Shown: positions 1 through 10,893, counted from the first letter of the stretch. The stretch is 64,000 bases of DNA from Pseudomonadota bacterium (GCA_021808445.1 JAKBBP010000005.1:1-64000), one strand, 5' to 3'. Notes: a model not told the origin generated them from the sequence alone. Made by a program: numbers and translations.

Positions 1-1
1 C

Positions 2-127
2 CTGGCCCGCTACTTTGGCGGCGATGCCTCGTCATGGCTGGCCTTGCAGGCCAACTATGACTTGAAGACCCTGCCTTCCCGGGGCGAAATCGAGCGGCGC
101 GTGCATCGCCGTGAAGAGCACGCCTGA
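2..127 (+). CDS. HigA-like XRE antitoxin, C-terminal fragment (truncated by window start)
   Basis: Open frame from base 2: LARYFGGDASSWLALQANYDLKTLPSRGEIERRVHRREEHA*. The LARYFG...WL.LQ.NYDL motif is typical of the HigA/VapI family C-terminus. Confidence 0.6.
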   Translation: MARYFGGDASSWLALQANYDLKTLPSRGEIERRVHRREEHA

Positions 128-406
128 GCGCCCCGTATGTCTGCCACCTGCCAAACCCGCTGCCGCGTGGCAAGGGCTGTGTGTTCGCGTCGCACATGAA
201 GGCCGAGAAATCCGGCGGGCGCTGGGAGTACTGGGCTGCCGCGCAAAGCGGGCTCGACTCGCAGGCCATGAAGCTGCTGGCTCCGAGCGAGCTCCAGGGC
301 GAGATGCGATGGCCAAGGCTATTCTCGAGACTGCGGGAGGCCGTGGAATTCACCGCGCTTCAACGTGGGACGGAGCGGCGGTCGCCCTGATGGCGTTGGG
401 GCGACC

Positions 407-1390
407 TCACGCCGCGTTCCTGAACTGTGCAAAACGTGCAGCAAGCCGATCTCGGTCGGGTCGATCTTGAACGCGCTGCGGTAGGTGCAGCAACCGGCCC
501 TGCAGATTTTTCAGGGCCTCGAGTATCGGGCCGTCGTGCTGAGACAGCAGGCGCTGCGAGACGTGTACCTGGAAGTCTGGATCGATACCGAGCAAATGAG
601 CATCGAACGCGGCATGGTGAATCTTCGATAGAGGGATGCCATTCGATACGACGGGCTGGCCGAGGCGTTCGTCCGTGTCGGAAATAATGTGCGCGGCATC
701 GAGAAGCAGAGGTTCAGGCAGTCCCGACAGGGCACACCGCCCTCGATAGGCTGTGATGACGGCATCGCGAAACGTAGCCTGATGCAGGCGTCGCTGCACC
801 ATCTGCAGTGCATATCGACGCTCGGGAGAATGGACAGCCGACACCGGGGCTGCGACCGCGGTCTCATCCCCAAAGACGACGCGCACACGTGCCGCGCGCG
901 CGTCCCAGTCCACAATGAATGTTGGAATGATTGCTTGGTAGCGCCCCGGTGAGACACCCAGAAAATAGATGATCGGCACCTGCTGTTCCATCGCTTCACG
1001 CAGCCATCGATTCTCGGCTGCGTCGGGGTTGGTACCCATGAAGGCGTAGTCGACGGCATCTTCGCCGTCGTATATCTGGCGATGGACGTCCCGCTGGTCG
1101 TCGTACCAGACTTTCCCGCCTCGCTTGGGGAAAACCGTGCGAATCGAGAGCAGGTTGCGCATCTGCCGAGGTTTGAAGATCCCACGCTGCGGGTTGACCA
1201 AGGGGTACCGCACCCCTTCGAACGTGAACCCGTCCGTCAGATCGCCAGCCGACAATTGGTCCCGCACAGCCAGGAGTCGGCGCACGTGGCTGAAAGCAGC
1301 CACACGTAGAGCCTCTGCGCGCATCGCATCGTCAACCATGCACGGCAGCATACGCGGGCCGGTCGCGAAAATCGACAACCAGCGACGCAT
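407..1390 (-). CDS. HNH endonuclease, putative restriction endonuclease (COG3440-like)
   Basis: 327 aa ORF. C-terminal HNH-like region CALSGLPEPLLLDAAHIISDTDERLGQPVVSNGIPLSKIHHAAFD; N-terminal YPLVNPQRGIFKP and YFLGVSPGRYQAIIP. True start may be an internal Met. Confidence 0.7.
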   Translation of the reverse strand: MRRWLSIFATGPRMLPCMVDDAMRAEALRVAAFSHVRRLLAVRDQLSAGDLTDGFTFEGVRYPLVNPQRGIFKPRQMRNLLSIRTVFPKRGGKVWYDDQRDVHRQIYDGEDAVDYAFMGTNPDAAENRWLREAMEQQVPIIYFLGVSPGRYQAIIPTFIVDWDARAARVRVVFGDETAVAAPVSAVHSPERRYALQMVQRRLHQATFRDAVITAYRGRCALSGLPEPLLLDAAHIISDTDERLGQPVVSNGIPLSKIHHAAFDAHLLGIDPDFQVHVSQRLLSQHDGPILEALKNLQGRLLHLPQRVQDRPDRDRLAARFAQFRNAA

Positions 1391-1587
1391 GAAACCCTGG
1401 GCTATATCCCGCCAGCAAGCTGAGGCAAGCGATCAACTGCAACGCGCCAATGGCTCGCAATGTGGCGAGCGATGGGCTCTGGATAAGCTCGGCCGACGAC
1501 ATCGCGGTCCTCAGTGCGATCACCTTCGCCGCCGAGGTGGTTCGCATGCAGGGCCGCAACGCCGCGCTGCTGGCGGCCGCGGCGGGC

Positions 1588-1614
1588 AAAAAAATGGGCA
1601 CCGCTCGGGTGCCC
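1588..1614 (-). terminator. Rho-independent terminator downstream of tRNA-His
   Basis: Perfect stem GGGCACC-gctcg-GGTGCCC, followed on the minus strand by a run of seven T. Confidence 0.8.
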
Positions 1615-1629
1615 ACTTCTAGCATCGGG

Positions 1630-1705
1630 TGGGGTGGCTGATGGGACTCGAACCCACGACAACAGGAATCACAATCCTGGACTCTACCAACTGAGCTACA
1701 GCCAC
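1630..1705 (-). tRNA. tRNA-His (GTG anticodon)
   Basis: Reverse complement GTGGCTGTAGCTCAGTTGGTAGAGTCCAGGATTGTGATTCCTGTTGTCGTGGGTTCGAGTCCCATCAGCCACCCCA folds as a cloverleaf with anticodon GTG and an encoded CCA. Confidence 0.95.
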
Positions 1706-1741
1706 CACGGGAAAGCCCACCATTATAGGCATGTTCCCGGC

Positions 1742-3670
1742 TCAGCCGGAAGTGGCCTCGCCGGGTTTGTAGAGGATCTTGACGCCGTACTCTTTCTTGA
1801 GGGAGTCCACATAGGCCTGTTCGTAGGCTTGGCCAAGGATCTGGTTCAGGGTGGCCTGCTGCGCGCTGAGTTCCTCCGCGCTGGGCTTGGCGTGGGTCAC
1901 GGCGTCGACGCTGACGAGCGCGTAGCCTTGACCGGGAAGGGTCACGCCCAGCAGTTGCGGCAGCTTGTCGGGGTTGGCTCGGAACACGGCCTGGAGCACG
2001 GCCTGGGGCACGGCGCTGCCCTGCGCCTGCGCCAGCGACAGCTGCTGGGTCGGTCCCCACTGGGGCTGGGCCTTGCCGGCGCGCGCCTGCGCCAGGGCCT
2101 GCTCGCCGGCCTGGATCGCGCGTTGGGCGGCCATCTGCTGCACGAGCATCTGGCGCGCTCGGTCCTGCGCCTGCGCGAAACTCAGCGTGGTGGCGGGCTG
2201 CAGCTGGACGATACGCCCCGAGGCCAGCACATCGGGGGCGATCTGCACCGCCGGGATGTTGCGCCTGTCGCGCACGCTGAGCTTGCCGAACAGGGCCTTG
2301 ACGAAGGCCGGGCTGGCCAGCGGATCGGTGGAGGCGTCGCCGCTGCGCGGCTGCTCGGTCACGTCGGTGGCGGTCTGCACCTGCAGATGCAGTTTTGCGG
2401 CCACCTTGTCATAGCTGCGGCTGTCCTCGTAGACCATCGAGCTGAACTTGTCCGAGGCATCGCGGAACAGCTTGTCGGCCTGCTGCTTGCGCAGCGCGGC
2501 ATCGATCTCCGGGCGGGCCTGCGCCAGGGTCTTGGTTTCGGCGGGGCGGATCCCCGTGAGTTCCACCACGTGGAACCCGAACTGGGAGCGCACGGGCCCT
2601 GCGATCTGGCCGACCTTGTGCAGTCCGAACACGGCGTCGGCCACCGGCTTGACCATGGCGTCGGGCGTGAACCAGCCCAGGTCACCGCCGGAAGCGGCGG
2701 TGCCGGGGTCCTGGGAATCCTTGCGGGCGAGCTGGGCGAACTCCGCCGGGTTCTTGCGCAGTTGGGCGGCGATGGCCTCGGCCCTGGCCTGGGCCTGCGC
2801 CACCTGCGCCGGCGTGGGCTGGGGCGGCAGGGTGATCAGGATATGGCTGGCACGGCGCTGCTCGGGGCTGTTGAACTCGCTCTTGTGCGCGTCGTAGTAG
2901 CTCTGCTCCTGCTGCGCCGTGACCTGCACGCCGGCCTGGAGCTGGGCCGCGCTGAACACGACGTACTGGATCGTGGCCTTCTCGGGCACACGGAACTGGT
3001 CGCCGTGGGCCTTGTAGTAGGCCTGCACCTGCGCGGCGTCGGGATTCAGGTCCTTTTCGAAATCAGCCGCCTGGAACTGGGCCAGACGGACGCTGCGGGT
3101 CTGGGTGCGCCAGTCGATCAGCTGGGCCGCGACCTTGCGGCTGCCCAGCGCATTGTCGGCCAGCCCGCCCTGTGCCTGCTGCAGCAGAAGCTGCGCGCGC
3201 ACGCTGGCCTCGAACTGGCCGGTGGTCATGCCCTGCTCCTGGATCAGCTTGCGAAAGGCGGCGACATCGAAGGTGCCGTCCTTGTTGCGCAGCGCGGCGA
3301 CCTGGGGAATCTGCAGGATGGCTTGCTGCAGCGCGCTGTCGTCGACCTGCAGGTGCTGCTTGTTCACGGCCACCTGCAGCAGGGCCTCGCGCACCATGGC
3401 GTCCAGGGTGCGCAGGCGCATCTGCGGGGTGTCCAGCGCGGCAGCGTCGGCGTTGCCGCCCAGCGCCTGCTGCATGCGCGCCACCTGGTCGCGCTCGGCT
3501 GCGTCGAGTTGCTCACGCGAAATCGGAATGCCGTCGACCTTGGCCGCAAGGTTTCCGTCGCCCGTGAAATGGTTGTAGCCCTGGATGCCGAACAGCACGA
3601 AGGAAGGGAAGATCAGCAGGAACAGCACGACCTGCAGGAGCTTGTTGTGCTTGCGGACGAATTCGAACAT
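1742..3670 (-). CDS. ppiD: Periplasmic folding chaperone / peptidyl-prolyl isomerase PpiD
   Basis: MFEFVRKHNKLLQVVLFLLIFPSFVLFGIQGY N-terminal anchor plus a parvulin domain; located next to hupB. Confidence 0.9.
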   Translation of the reverse strand: MFEFVRKHNKLLQVVLFLLIFPSFVLFGIQGYNHFTGDGNLAAKVDGIPISREQLDAAERDQVARMQQALGGNADAAALDTPQMRLRTLDAMVREALLQVAVNKQHLQVDDSALQQAILQIPQVAALRNKDGTFDVAAFRKLIQEQGMTTGQFEASVRAQLLLQQAQGGLADNALGSRKVAAQLIDWRTQTRSVRLAQFQAADFEKDLNPDAAQVQAYYKAHGDQFRVPEKATIQYVVFSAAQLQAGVQVTAQQEQSYYDAHKSEFNSPEQRRASHILITLPPQPTPAQVAQAQARAEAIAAQLRKNPAEFAQLARKDSQDPGTAASGGDLGWFTPDAMVKPVADAVFGLHKVGQIAGPVRSQFGFHVVELTGIRPAETKTLAQARPEIDAALRKQQADKLFRDASDKFSSMVYEDSRSYDKVAAKLHLQVQTATDVTEQPRSGDASTDPLASPAFVKALFGKLSVRDRRNIPAVQIAPDVLASGRIVQLQPATTLSFAQAQDRARQMLVQQMAAQRAIQAGEQALAQARAGKAQPQWGPTQQLSLAQAQGSAVPQAVLQAVFRANPDKLPQLLGVTLPGQGYALVSVDAVTHAKPSAEELSAQQATLNQILGQAYEQAYVDSLKKEYGVKILYKPGEATSG

Positions 3671-3732
3671 GGCGACTAGGGGCAGTTCCGGCAGGGTGGC
3701 CGGGCGCACGGGAAGCGGAATCGGGAGGCACC

Positions 3733-3760
3733 AAAACAAAAGGCGAACCGAGGTTCGCCT
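3733..3760 (-). terminator. Terminator downstream of tRNA-Val
   Basis: AGGCGAACC-gag-GTTCGCCT stem with a T-rich tail (TTTTGTTTTGG) on the minus strand. Confidence 0.7.
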
Positions 3761-3793
3761 TCGTGTGCCCCAGCGTGGGGCGCGGCCTGCGGG

Positions 3794-3869
3794 TGGTGGG
3801 TGCTGAGGGGTTCGAACCCCCGACCTACGCCTTGTAAGGGCGCCGCTCTACCAACTGAGCTAAGCACCC
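3794..3869 (-). tRNA. tRNA-Val (TAC anticodon)
   Basis: Reverse complement GGGTGCTTAGCTCAGTTGGTAGAGCGGCGCCCTTACAAGGCGTAGGTCGGGGGTTCGAACCCCTCAGCACCCACCA. Confidence 0.95.
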
Positions 3870-3916
3870 GAACGTGCTCCGGCAAACCGCGCGAGCCTGG
3901 CGCGCAGTTTAGTGCA

Positions 3917-4189
3917 TCAGTTCAGGGCGTCCTTCAGGCCCTTGCCGGCGCGGAACTTCGGCACCTTGGCGGCCTTGATCTTGATGGTCGCGCCGGTGCG
4001 GGGGTTGCGGCCGGTACGCGCCGGGCGCTTGGTCACGGCGAAGGTGCCGAAACCGATCAGCGTGACGCTGCCGCCCTTCTTCAGGGTGACCTTGACGCCT
4101 TCGATCATCGAATCCAGGGCGCGTGCGGCCGCGGCCTTGGAAATATCGCTCTTCTTCGCGATGTGTTCGATCAGTTCTGTTTTATTCAC
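3917..4189 (-). CDS. hupB: DNA-binding protein HU-beta
   Basis: 90 aa (M/V)[49 protein letters not shown]...[12 protein letters not shown] start. Confidence 0.95.
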   Translation of the reverse strand: MNKTELIEHIAKKSDISKAAAARALDSMIEGVKVTLKKGGSVTLIGFGTFAVTKRPARTGRNPRTGATIKIKAAKVPKFRAGKGLKDALN

Positions 4190-4565
4190 TCTGGCCCCCT
4201 GCATGAGGATGGTGTGGTTGAACGAGTTGACGACGACACGACGCCACGGCCTTTGCGCCCGCCCGCGGACACGTCGCGATGCCTCCGGAGAATTGCGCAT
4301 ACGCCCCAGGCCGGTGATGAACCGTTGCGCCCGGGGACCCTGCGCGTAGACCCGAAGGCCGGAATCCGAACCGGACCAGAGGTCCGTCGAAGCCCTGCCC
4401 GCATCGCCGCGATCACCCCGAGCGCCGCGGATTTCAAGGCTTGCAGCGCCAGCCCACGCATTAGAGCGAGCGCCGCTGCGCGTGTCAATCAAGGGAACCG
4501 CGAGCGCGCGAGCCGCGTGGCGCCCAAGCCGCGGGCCCGGACCCGCAGCGGCGGGCGCACCGGGC

Positions 4566-5684
4566 TCAGGCGCTCGCCACCTGGGCGGCGATGGCCTCGC
4601 CGAGATCGCGGGTACTGGCCGTGCCCCCGAGGTCGGGTGTCCGCGGTGCCTGGGAGTCGGGCTGCAGCGCGGCTTCGATGGCGCCCAGCATGGCGTCATG
4701 CGCGTCGCGATGGCCGAAAAAGTCCAGCATCATCGCGGCGCACCAGATCTGCCCGATCGGATTGGCCAGGCCCTTTCCGGCGATGTCCGGCGCCGAGCCG
4801 TGCACGGGCTCGAACAGGGACGGAGCGCTGCGCGTGGGGTTGAGGTTGGCCGAAGGGCCGATGCCCAGGGTCCCGCAAAGGGCCGGCGCAAGGTCGCTGA
4901 TGATGTCCCCGAACAGGTTGGAGCCGACGATCACGTCGAAATCCTGCGGGCGCTGCACCAGGCGCGCGCACAGCGCGTCGATGTGGAACTGGTTCCAGCG
5001 CACCTGTTCGTGCGCCTGGGCGACCGCCCGCACCCTCTCGTCCCAGTAGGGCATGGTGATGGAGATGCCATTCGACTTGGTGGCCGAGCTCAGCAGGCGC
5101 CGCGGGCGGCGCTCGGCCTGCTCGAAGGCGAAATGCAGCACGCGGTCCACGCCGACGCGGGTCATGATGGTGTCCTGCACCACCATTTCCCGGTCGGTGC
5201 CGGCGAACATGCGCCCGCCGGAGTCGGAGTACTCGCCTTCGGTGTTCTCGCGCACGATCAGCAGGTCGATGTCGCCGGGACCGCGCCCCGCCAGCGGCGA
5301 GCGCACGCCGGGCATCAGGCGCGCCGGGCGCAGGTTCACGTACTGGTCGAACACGCGGCGGAACTGCAGCAGCGAGCCCCACAGGGAAATGTGGTCAGGC
5401 ACCTTGTCGGGCCAGCCGACGGCGCCGAACAGGATGGCGTCGAAGTCGCCCAGCAGTTGCTCCCAGTTCCCGGGCAGCATGCTGCCATGGCGCAGGTAAT
5501 AGTCGCAGGAGGCGAAGTCGAACTCTTCCAGGTGCAGGGGGATGCCGAAGCGCGCGGCTGCGGCCTGCAGCACGCGCAGGCCCTCGGGCATGACCTCCTG
5601 GCCGATGCCGTCGCCGGGGATCACGGCGATGCGCCAGGGGCGCGCCCGGGCGGGCGAGGCGGAGGAAGGCGATTCCAGGCTCAT
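4566..5684 (-). CDS. Isocitrate/isopropylmalate dehydrogenase family, probable tartrate dehydrogenase
   Basis: [71 protein letters not shown]. Confidence 0.8.
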   Translation of the reverse strand: MSLESPSSASPARARPWRIAVIPGDGIGQEVMPEGLRVLQAAAARFGIPLHLEEFDFASCDYYLRHGSMLPGNWEQLLGDFDAILFGAVGWPDKVPDHISLWGSLLQFRRVFDQYVNLRPARLMPGVRSPLAGRGPGDIDLLIVRENTEGEYSDSGGRMFAGTDREMVVQDTIMTRVGVDRVLHFAFEQAERRPRRLLSSATKSNGISITMPYWDERVRAVAQAHEQVRWNQFHIDALCARLVQRPQDFDVIVGSNLFGDIISDLAPALCGTLGIGPSANLNPTRSAPSLFEPVHGSAPDIAGKGLANPIGQIWCAAMMLDFFGHRDAHDAMLGAIEAALQPDSQAPRTPDLGGTASTRDLGEAIAAQVASA

Positions 5685-5691
5685 GGGGTCC

Positions 5692-6258
5692 TCAGTCGGA
5701 GAGTTTGATGCCCGCCAGCGCGAGCTTGAAGTAATACAGCATGGACCACAGGGTCAGCGCGGCGGCCACGTCCAGCAGCCAGCCGCCCCACCAGGCCGTC
5801 GGCAGCACGCCGAACAGACGCCCGTCGTACAGCAGCAGGGGAATGGCCACCATCTGGGTGGCGGTCTTGACCTTGCCCAGCCAGTTCACCGCCACCGCAC
5901 GCGACCTGCCGATGCGGGCCATCCACTCGCGCAGCGCGGAGATGGCGATCTCGCGACCGATGATGATCAGCGCCACCAGCGAGCCGATGCGCCCCAGTTG
6001 CAGCAACACCAGCAACGCCGCCGAGACCATGAGCTTGTCGGCCACCGGGTCGAGGAAGGCGCCGAAGGCGGAGGTCTGGTTCCAGCGCCGCGCCAGGAAT
6101 CCGTCGAACCAGTCGGTCAGACCCGCCAGCACGAACAGCAGCGCGGCGCCGAGGTTGCGCTCGGGCAGGCTCAGCCAGTGCAGGGGGAGCGCATAGACGC
6201 CGACGACCAGCGGAATGGCCGCCACGCGCAGCCAGGTCAGCAGAGTCGGCACGTTCAT
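5692..6258 (-). CDS. pgsA: CDP-diacylglycerol--glycerol-3-phosphate 3-phosphatidyltransferase
   Basis: MNVPTLLTWLRVAAIPLVV...LTDWFDGFLARRWNQTSAFGAFLDPVADK, the CDP-alcohol phosphotransferase motif. Confidence 0.9.
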   Translation of the reverse strand: MNVPTLLTWLRVAAIPLVVGVYALPLHWLSLPERNLGAALLFVLAGLTDWFDGFLARRWNQTSAFGAFLDPVADKLMVSAALLVLLQLGRIGSLVALIIIGREIAISALREWMARIGRSRAVAVNWLGKVKTATQMVAIPLLLYDGRLFGVLPTAWWGGWLLDVAAALTLWSMLYYFKLALAGIKLSD

Positions 6259-6333
6259 GGTGCACAGCATTATTCCATCGCCGGGCCAAGCGCCCCATGG
6301 GGGCAAGCCCGGCATCCGCCCCGCCGTCCCGGA

Positions 6334-8199
6334 TCAATGCAGCGCCGAGTAGATGGCCTGCGCAAGTTCGCGCGAGATGCCCTCGACGCTCATCAGATCC
6401 TCCACGCTGGCCTGCTCGACGCCGCGCAGGCCGCCGAAGCGGCTCAGCAGGCGCGAGCGCCGCTTCGGGCCGATTCCGGCGATGTCCTCCAGGCGAGAGC
6501 CCCCGGTGCGCGCCTTGGCGCGCCGCGCGCGCATCCCGGTGATGGCGAAGCGGTGGGCCTCGTCGCGGATCTGCGCAACCAGCAGCAGCGCCGGGCTGTC
6601 GGGTGGCAGGCTGAGCTTGGGGCGCTGGTCGGCGAACACCAGTTCCTCCAGCCCGACCTTGCGGCCTTCCCCTTTTTCCACGCCGACGATGCGGGCGATG
6701 TCCAGGCCCAGTTCCTCGAACACCGATCGGGCCACCCCCACCTGGCCGCGCCCGCCGTCGATGAGCACCACGTCGGGCAGGCCTTCGCCGCTGTTCTCTG
6801 CGACGCGGGAATAACGCCGGGTCAACACCTGGCGCATGGCGGCGTAATCGTCCCCGGGGGTGATACCCTCCACCGTGTAGCGTCGGTAGCGCGAGGGTTG
6901 CATCGCATGCTGGTGGAACACCACGCAGGAGCCTTGCGTGGCCTCGCCGGCGGTGTGGCTGATGTCGAAGCATTCCACGCTCAACGAGGCCAGGTCGTCG
7001 AGTTGCAGGCCCAGCGCCTGGACCAGCGCATCGGTGCGCAGATGCTGCGCGCCCTCGTCGGCCAGCAGCCGCGCCAGGGCGAGGCGAGCACCCTGTTCGG
7101 CCTGCTCGAGCCAGCGCCGGCGCGTGCCGCGGGGATGGACGACCACGCGGCAGCGCTGGCCTCGATGCTCTTCCAGCGCCTCGACCAGCTCGGACTGCAG
7201 CGCGCAGCAGCTGACCAGCACGGGCGGCAGCGGCAGGTCGAGGTAGTGCTGCGCGACGAAGGCCTCGAGCACGGCCTGTTCGGGCGAAAGACCTTCGGGA
7301 GCTTCGTCCAGCCCGGCCAGCTGGCTGGGGTAGTAGGCACGATCGCCGAGATGGCGTCCGCCGCGCACCATGGCCAGGTTCACGCAGGCGCGCGTGCCCT
7401 GCACGGCCACGGCGAGGATGTCTGCGTCCTGGTCGGCGTCGACCTCCATGCTCTGTTGCTGCAGCACCCTGGACAGCGCGCCGATCTGGTCGCGCAGCAC
7501 CGCGGCCTCCTCGAAGCGCAGCTCGGAGGACAGTTGCTCCATGCGCTGCTGCAGCTCACGCAGCACGCTGTCGTGCTCGCCGCGCAGGAAGCGCGTGGCG
7601 GCCTCGACGTCGGCGGAGTAGTCCTGCACGGAAATCAAGCCCACGCAGGGGCCCGAGCAGCGCTGGATCTGGTGCAGCAGACAGGGCCGGCTGCGGTTGG
7701 CGAACACGGTGTCCTCGCAGGTGCGCAGGCGGAACACCTTCTGCAGCACGGTGATGCTTTCCTTGACCGCCCAGGCGCTGGGATAGGGGCCGAAATAGCG
7801 GTTGCGACGGTCGACCGCACCCCGGAAATACGCCATGCGGGGGTAGTCGTGGCTGGTGCCGAGCTTGAGGTAGGGGTAGGACTTGTCGTCGCGGAACAGG
7901 ATGTTGAACCGCGGATTCAGGGTCTTGATGAGGTTGTTCTCGAGCAGCAGGGCCTCCGCCTCGGAGGCGGTGACCGTGGTCTCCATGCGCTCGATGCGCG
8001 ACACCATGTGGCCGATGCGCGTTCCGCCGTGATCCTTCTGGAAGTAGCTGGACACGCGCTTTCTCAGGTCGCGTGCCTTGCCCACGTAGAGCAGCGTGCC
8101 ATCGGCCGCGAAGTACCGGTACACCCCGGGCAGGTGGGGCAGCGCGGCCACCTGGCGTGCCAGTGCGTCGTCGGCGCTCATCTCAGGCTTCCGCGGCAC
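6334..8199 (-). CDS. uvrC: Excinuclease ABC subunit C
   Basis: [34 protein letters not shown] (GIY-YIG), UvrC homology domain, C-terminal HhH. Start may be an internal Met near 8181. Confidence 0.95.
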   Translation of the reverse strand: MPRKPEMSADDALARQVAALPHLPGVYRYFAADGTLLYVGKARDLRKRVSSYFQKDHGGTRIGHMVSRIERMETTVTASEAEALLLENNLIKTLNPRFNILFRDDKSYPYLKLGTSHDYPRMAYFRGAVDRRNRYFGPYPSAWAVKESITVLQKVFRLRTCEDTVFANRSRPCLLHQIQRCSGPCVGLISVQDYSADVEAATRFLRGEHDSVLRELQQRMEQLSSELRFEEAAVLRDQIGALSRVLQQQSMEVDADQDADILAVAVQGTRACVNLAMVRGGRHLGDRAYYPSQLAGLDEAPEGLSPEQAVLEAFVAQHYLDLPLPPVLVSCCALQSELVEALEEHRGQRCRVVVHPRGTRRRWLEQAEQGARLALARLLADEGAQHLRTDALVQALGLQLDDLASLSVECFDISHTAGEATQGSCVVFHQHAMQPSRYRRYTVEGITPGDDYAAMRQVLTRRYSRVAENSGEGLPDVVLIDGGRGQVGVARSVFEELGLDIARIVGVEKGEGRKVGLEELVFADQRPKLSLPPDSPALLLVAQIRDEAHRFAITGMRARRAKARTGGSRLEDIAGIGPKRRSRLLSRFGGLRGVEQASVEDLMSVEGISRELAQAIYSALH

Positions 8200-8923
8200 G
8201 CGCCTCGGCGGCGGCGCGCTCGAACACGTCCCGGAACATCTGCGCGGTCAGGCGCCCGGTGTTCTGGTTGTAGCGGCTGCAGTGGTAGCTGTCGTACAGG
8301 CGCAGCCGGCCCAGCTCGTGGCGCGCGCCGTGGGCGAAGCGGGCCGAGGAGGCCTTCAGCCCGAGGGCCTGCAGCACCGCGCCATGGGCCACCGTGCCCA
8401 GCGCCAGCACCACGGACAGGCTGGGCATCGCCTGCAGCTCGGCGCGCAGGTAGGCATTGCATTCGCGCACTTCCGCGGGCAGTGGCTTGTTGCCGGGAGG
8501 AAGGCATTTCACGCTGTTGCAGATGCGGCAGTCCAGCATGCGCATGCCGTCGTCGGCGCGAAGGCTGGCGGGCGGATCGCCCTGCAGCACCGGGGGCTCG
8601 CGCGAAGCCAGCCCCAGCCCGCTCAGCGTGGCGTAGAGCAAGGGGCCGGCGCCGTCGCCCGTGAACGGGCGATTGCTCGCATTGGCGCCGTGCAGCCCCG
8701 GGGCCAGTCCGACCACCAGCAGGCGCGCCGACAGCGGCCCGAAGGAGGGCACGGGCAGGCAGGCGTAGGTGGGGTATCGCTGGCGCACCTCGTCGCGGAA
8801 CCCCGCCAGGCGGGAACAACGGCGACAATGGGGGTCGTACACCGGATGTCCGGATGGCGCTGCGGGTTCCGCGGCGCTGGTGCCGGGCACGCGGCCTTCC
8901 GTGGATTGCTTGTGATGAACCAT
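8183..8923 (-). CDS. Uracil-DNA glycosylase, family 5-like
   Basis: [61 protein letters not shown]...[17 protein letters not shown]. Start ambiguous: ATG at 8923 overlaps earP; GTG at 8842 is possible. Confidence 0.8.
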   Translation of the reverse strand: MVHHKQSTEGRVPGTSAAEPAAPSGHPVYDPHCRRCSRLAGFRDEVRQRYPTYACLPVPSFGPLSARLLVVGLAPGLHGANASNRPFTGDGAGPLLYATLSGLGLASREPPVLQGDPPASLRADDGMRMLDCRICNSVKCLPPGNKPLPAEVRECNAYLRAELQAMPSLSVVLALGTVAHGAVLQALGLKASSARFAHGARHELGRLRLYDSYHCSRYNQNTGRLTAQMFRDVFERAAAEARAAEA

Positions 8924-10102
8924 CCCCTGAACTGCGATCTGTTTTGCCATGTCGTGGACAATTTCGGCGACATCGGCGTGGCGTGGCGCCTGGCGAAGCA
9001 GCTGGCGCACGAGCACGGCTGCATCGTCCGGCTGTTCGTCGACGATTTGAACACCTTCGCAGCGATCTGCCCGCAGATCCAGCCGCGCATGGGCCAGCAA
9101 ACCATCGACTCGGTCAGTATTCTGCCGTGGTCGCGCCAGCAGCAACTCGACCCCGCCGACGTGGTGGTCGAAATGTTCGGCTGCCACCTGCTGCCGGGTT
9201 TCATCGAGCGCATCCAGCGCCTGGGCGCGCGCCGGGTGCGCTGGGTGAACCTGGAGCACCTCAGCGCCGAGGCCTGGGTGGAGGGCGCGCACCTGCGCCC
9301 CTCGCCGCAGCCCGGCGGCATCAACAAGCTGTTTTTCTTCCCCGGTTTCGGCGCCGGCACCGGCGGGCTGTTGCGCGAGCGCGACTTGCTGGCGCGCCGC
9401 GCATCCTGGGAGCGCCTGCCCAGCGCGCGGCGCATCGCACTGCGCTCGCTGGGTCTGCCTCCACCGCCGGAACACGCCTTGACGGTCCTGCTGTTCAGCT
9501 ACGCGCGCGCCGGCGTGGCGGGCTGGCTGCAGGCCATGGCCTCGGCCAGCCGCCCCACCACGCTGTGGATCTGCCCGGGGCCCATGCGCGCCGAGGTCGA
9601 CGCCTGGCTGCACATGCAACTGGCCACCGGCCAGAGCACCGTGCGCGGCAGCCTCACCCTGTGCGCCCTGCCCTTCGTGCCGCAGGAGCGCTTCGATGAA
9701 TTGCTGTGGTCGGCCGACGTGTGCATCGTGCGCGGCGAGGACTCCTTCGTGCGCGCGCAATGGGCGGCACGCCCCATGGTCTGGCACGCCTACCCGCAGC
9801 AGGACCAGGCGCACCTGGACAAGATCGACGCCTTCCTGCACCGCTACCTGCGGGAGGCGGATCCTGCCGTGCGCGAGGCCGTCACCGCGATGTCGGAGGC
9901 CTGGAACGACGGCGGGGAGCTGGTGCCCGCCTGGCACTCCTTCTGCGCGGCGCTGCCCGCCATCCGTGCCCATGCGCGTTCCTGGTGCGAGCGCCTGGCC
10001 ACGCAGCCGGACCTGGCGCAGCAACTGCTGCAGGCCCTGGGCGTGGCTCCCGCGCAGGACCCTGCGCGCGCGACCGAGATGCGAAATCCGGCGGCCTGTT
10101 AA
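8915..10102 (+). CDS. earP: EF-P arginine rhamnosyltransferase EarP
   Basis: [35 protein letters not shown]...; immediately upstream of efp. Confidence 0.9.
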   Translation: MNHPLNCDLFCHVVDNFGDIGVAWRLAKQLAHEHGCIVRLFVDDLNTFAAICPQIQPRMGQQTIDSVSILPWSRQQQLDPADVVVEMFGCHLLPGFIERIQRLGARRVRWVNLEHLSAEAWVEGAHLRPSPQPGGINKLFFFPGFGAGTGGLLRERDLLARRASWERLPSARRIALRSLGLPPPPEHALTVLLFSYARAGVAGWLQAMASASRPTTLWICPGPMRAEVDAWLHMQLATGQSTVRGSLTLCALPFVPQERFDELLWSADVCIVRGEDSFVRAQWAARPMVWHAYPQQDQAHLDKIDAFLHRYLREADPAVREAVTAMSEAWNDGGELVPAWHSFCAALPAIRAHARSWCERLATQPDLAQQLLQALGVAPAQDPARATEMRNPAAC

Positions 10103-10141
10103 AATCATCGATTGACTTTTCCCGGAACTTATTCAAAGTCT

Positions 10142-10696
10142 ATGAAACTCGCTCAAGAAATCCGCGCCGGCAATGTGATCATGGTCGGCAAGGATCCGAT
10201 GGTCGTGCAGAGGACCGAGTACAGCCGAGGCGGGCGCAATGCCGCGACGGTGAAGATGAAGCTCAAGAACCTGCTGACCAGCGGGGGCACCGAACTCGTG
10301 TACAAGGCCGACGACAAGCTCGATCCGATCGTGCTCGAGCGCAAGGAGTGCACCTACTCGTACTTCGCCGATCCCATGTACGTGTTCATGGACACCGAGT
10401 ACAACCAGTACGAGGTGGAAAAGGACAACCTCGGCGATGCGCTGCTGTACCTGGAAGACGGCATGCCGGTGGAGGTGGTGTTCTACGACGGCAAGGCGAT
10501 CTCGGTGGAAATGCCCACCACCGTGGTGCGAGAGGTGATGTACACCGAGCCCGCCGTCAAGGGCGACACGTCCGGCAAGGTGCTCAAGCCGGCCAAGATC
10601 TCCACCGGTGCGGAAATCCCCGTGCCCATCTTCGTGGCCATCGGCGACAAGATCGAGATCGACACCCGCACCGGCGAGTACAAGGGCCGCGTGTAA
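10142..10696 (+). CDS. efp: Elongation factor P
   Basis: [51 protein letters not shown] modification loop carries Arg, consistent with EarP. Confidence 0.97.
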   Translation: MKLAQEIRAGNVIMVGKDPMVVQRTEYSRGGRNAATVKMKLKNLLTSGGTELVYKADDKLDPIVLERKECTYSYFADPMYVFMDTEYNQYEVEKDNLGDALLYLEDGMPVEVVFYDGKAISVEMPTTVVREVMYTEPAVKGDTSGKVLKPAKISTGAEIPVPIFVAIGDKIEIDTRTGEYKGRV

Positions 10697-10893
10697 TCAG
10701 CCCGCCCCGCCCCAGGGCCGCCCCAGGGCCGCCCCAACGCGGAGTGCGTCCCCCGCCCCGCCCAAGGCGCCCCCTTCCTGCACCCCGCCCCGCTGCCGAG
10801 AGCACACCCGCCGCAGGGCCGCCCCAAGGCGGGGTGCGTCCCCCTCGGGGGGACGGAGCGGGGGTCGCCCCCCGCGACGGAGGGGGCCGTCAA
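10697..10893 (+). repeat. GC-rich intergenic repeat element (REP-like)
   Basis: 30-bp imperfect direct repeat (28/30) agggccgccccaacgcggagtgcgtccccc (10725-10754) and agggccgccccaaggcggggtgcgtccccc (10815-10844), followed by GC hairpins CGTCCCC..GGGGACG and GCGGGGG-tcg-CCCCCCGC. Confidence 0.6.

Noticed and set aside
181-390. 69 aa ORF MFASHMKAEKSGGRWEYWAAAQSGLDSQ... as a gene
   Set aside because: No recognisable family and no clear RBS. Could be a decayed fragment; not supportable as a functional CDS.
1400-1629. Integration-site duplicate of the tRNA-His 3' end or an integrase remnant
   Set aside because: No repeat of GGGACTCGAACCC and no recombinase motif found in bases 1-1629. The small ORF 1450-1641 resembles no family I recognise.
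5542-8664. 1040 aa plus-strand ORF (and similar long ORFs 1514-3679+, 24967-28863+, 30895-32916+, 34268-36622+, 8183-10108-)
   Set aside because: Shadow ORFs antisense to recognisable genes (pgsA/uvrC, ppiD, narG, narX, clc, earP). Their compositions are biased low-complexity A/R/G/H/Q, as expected from third-position GC bias.
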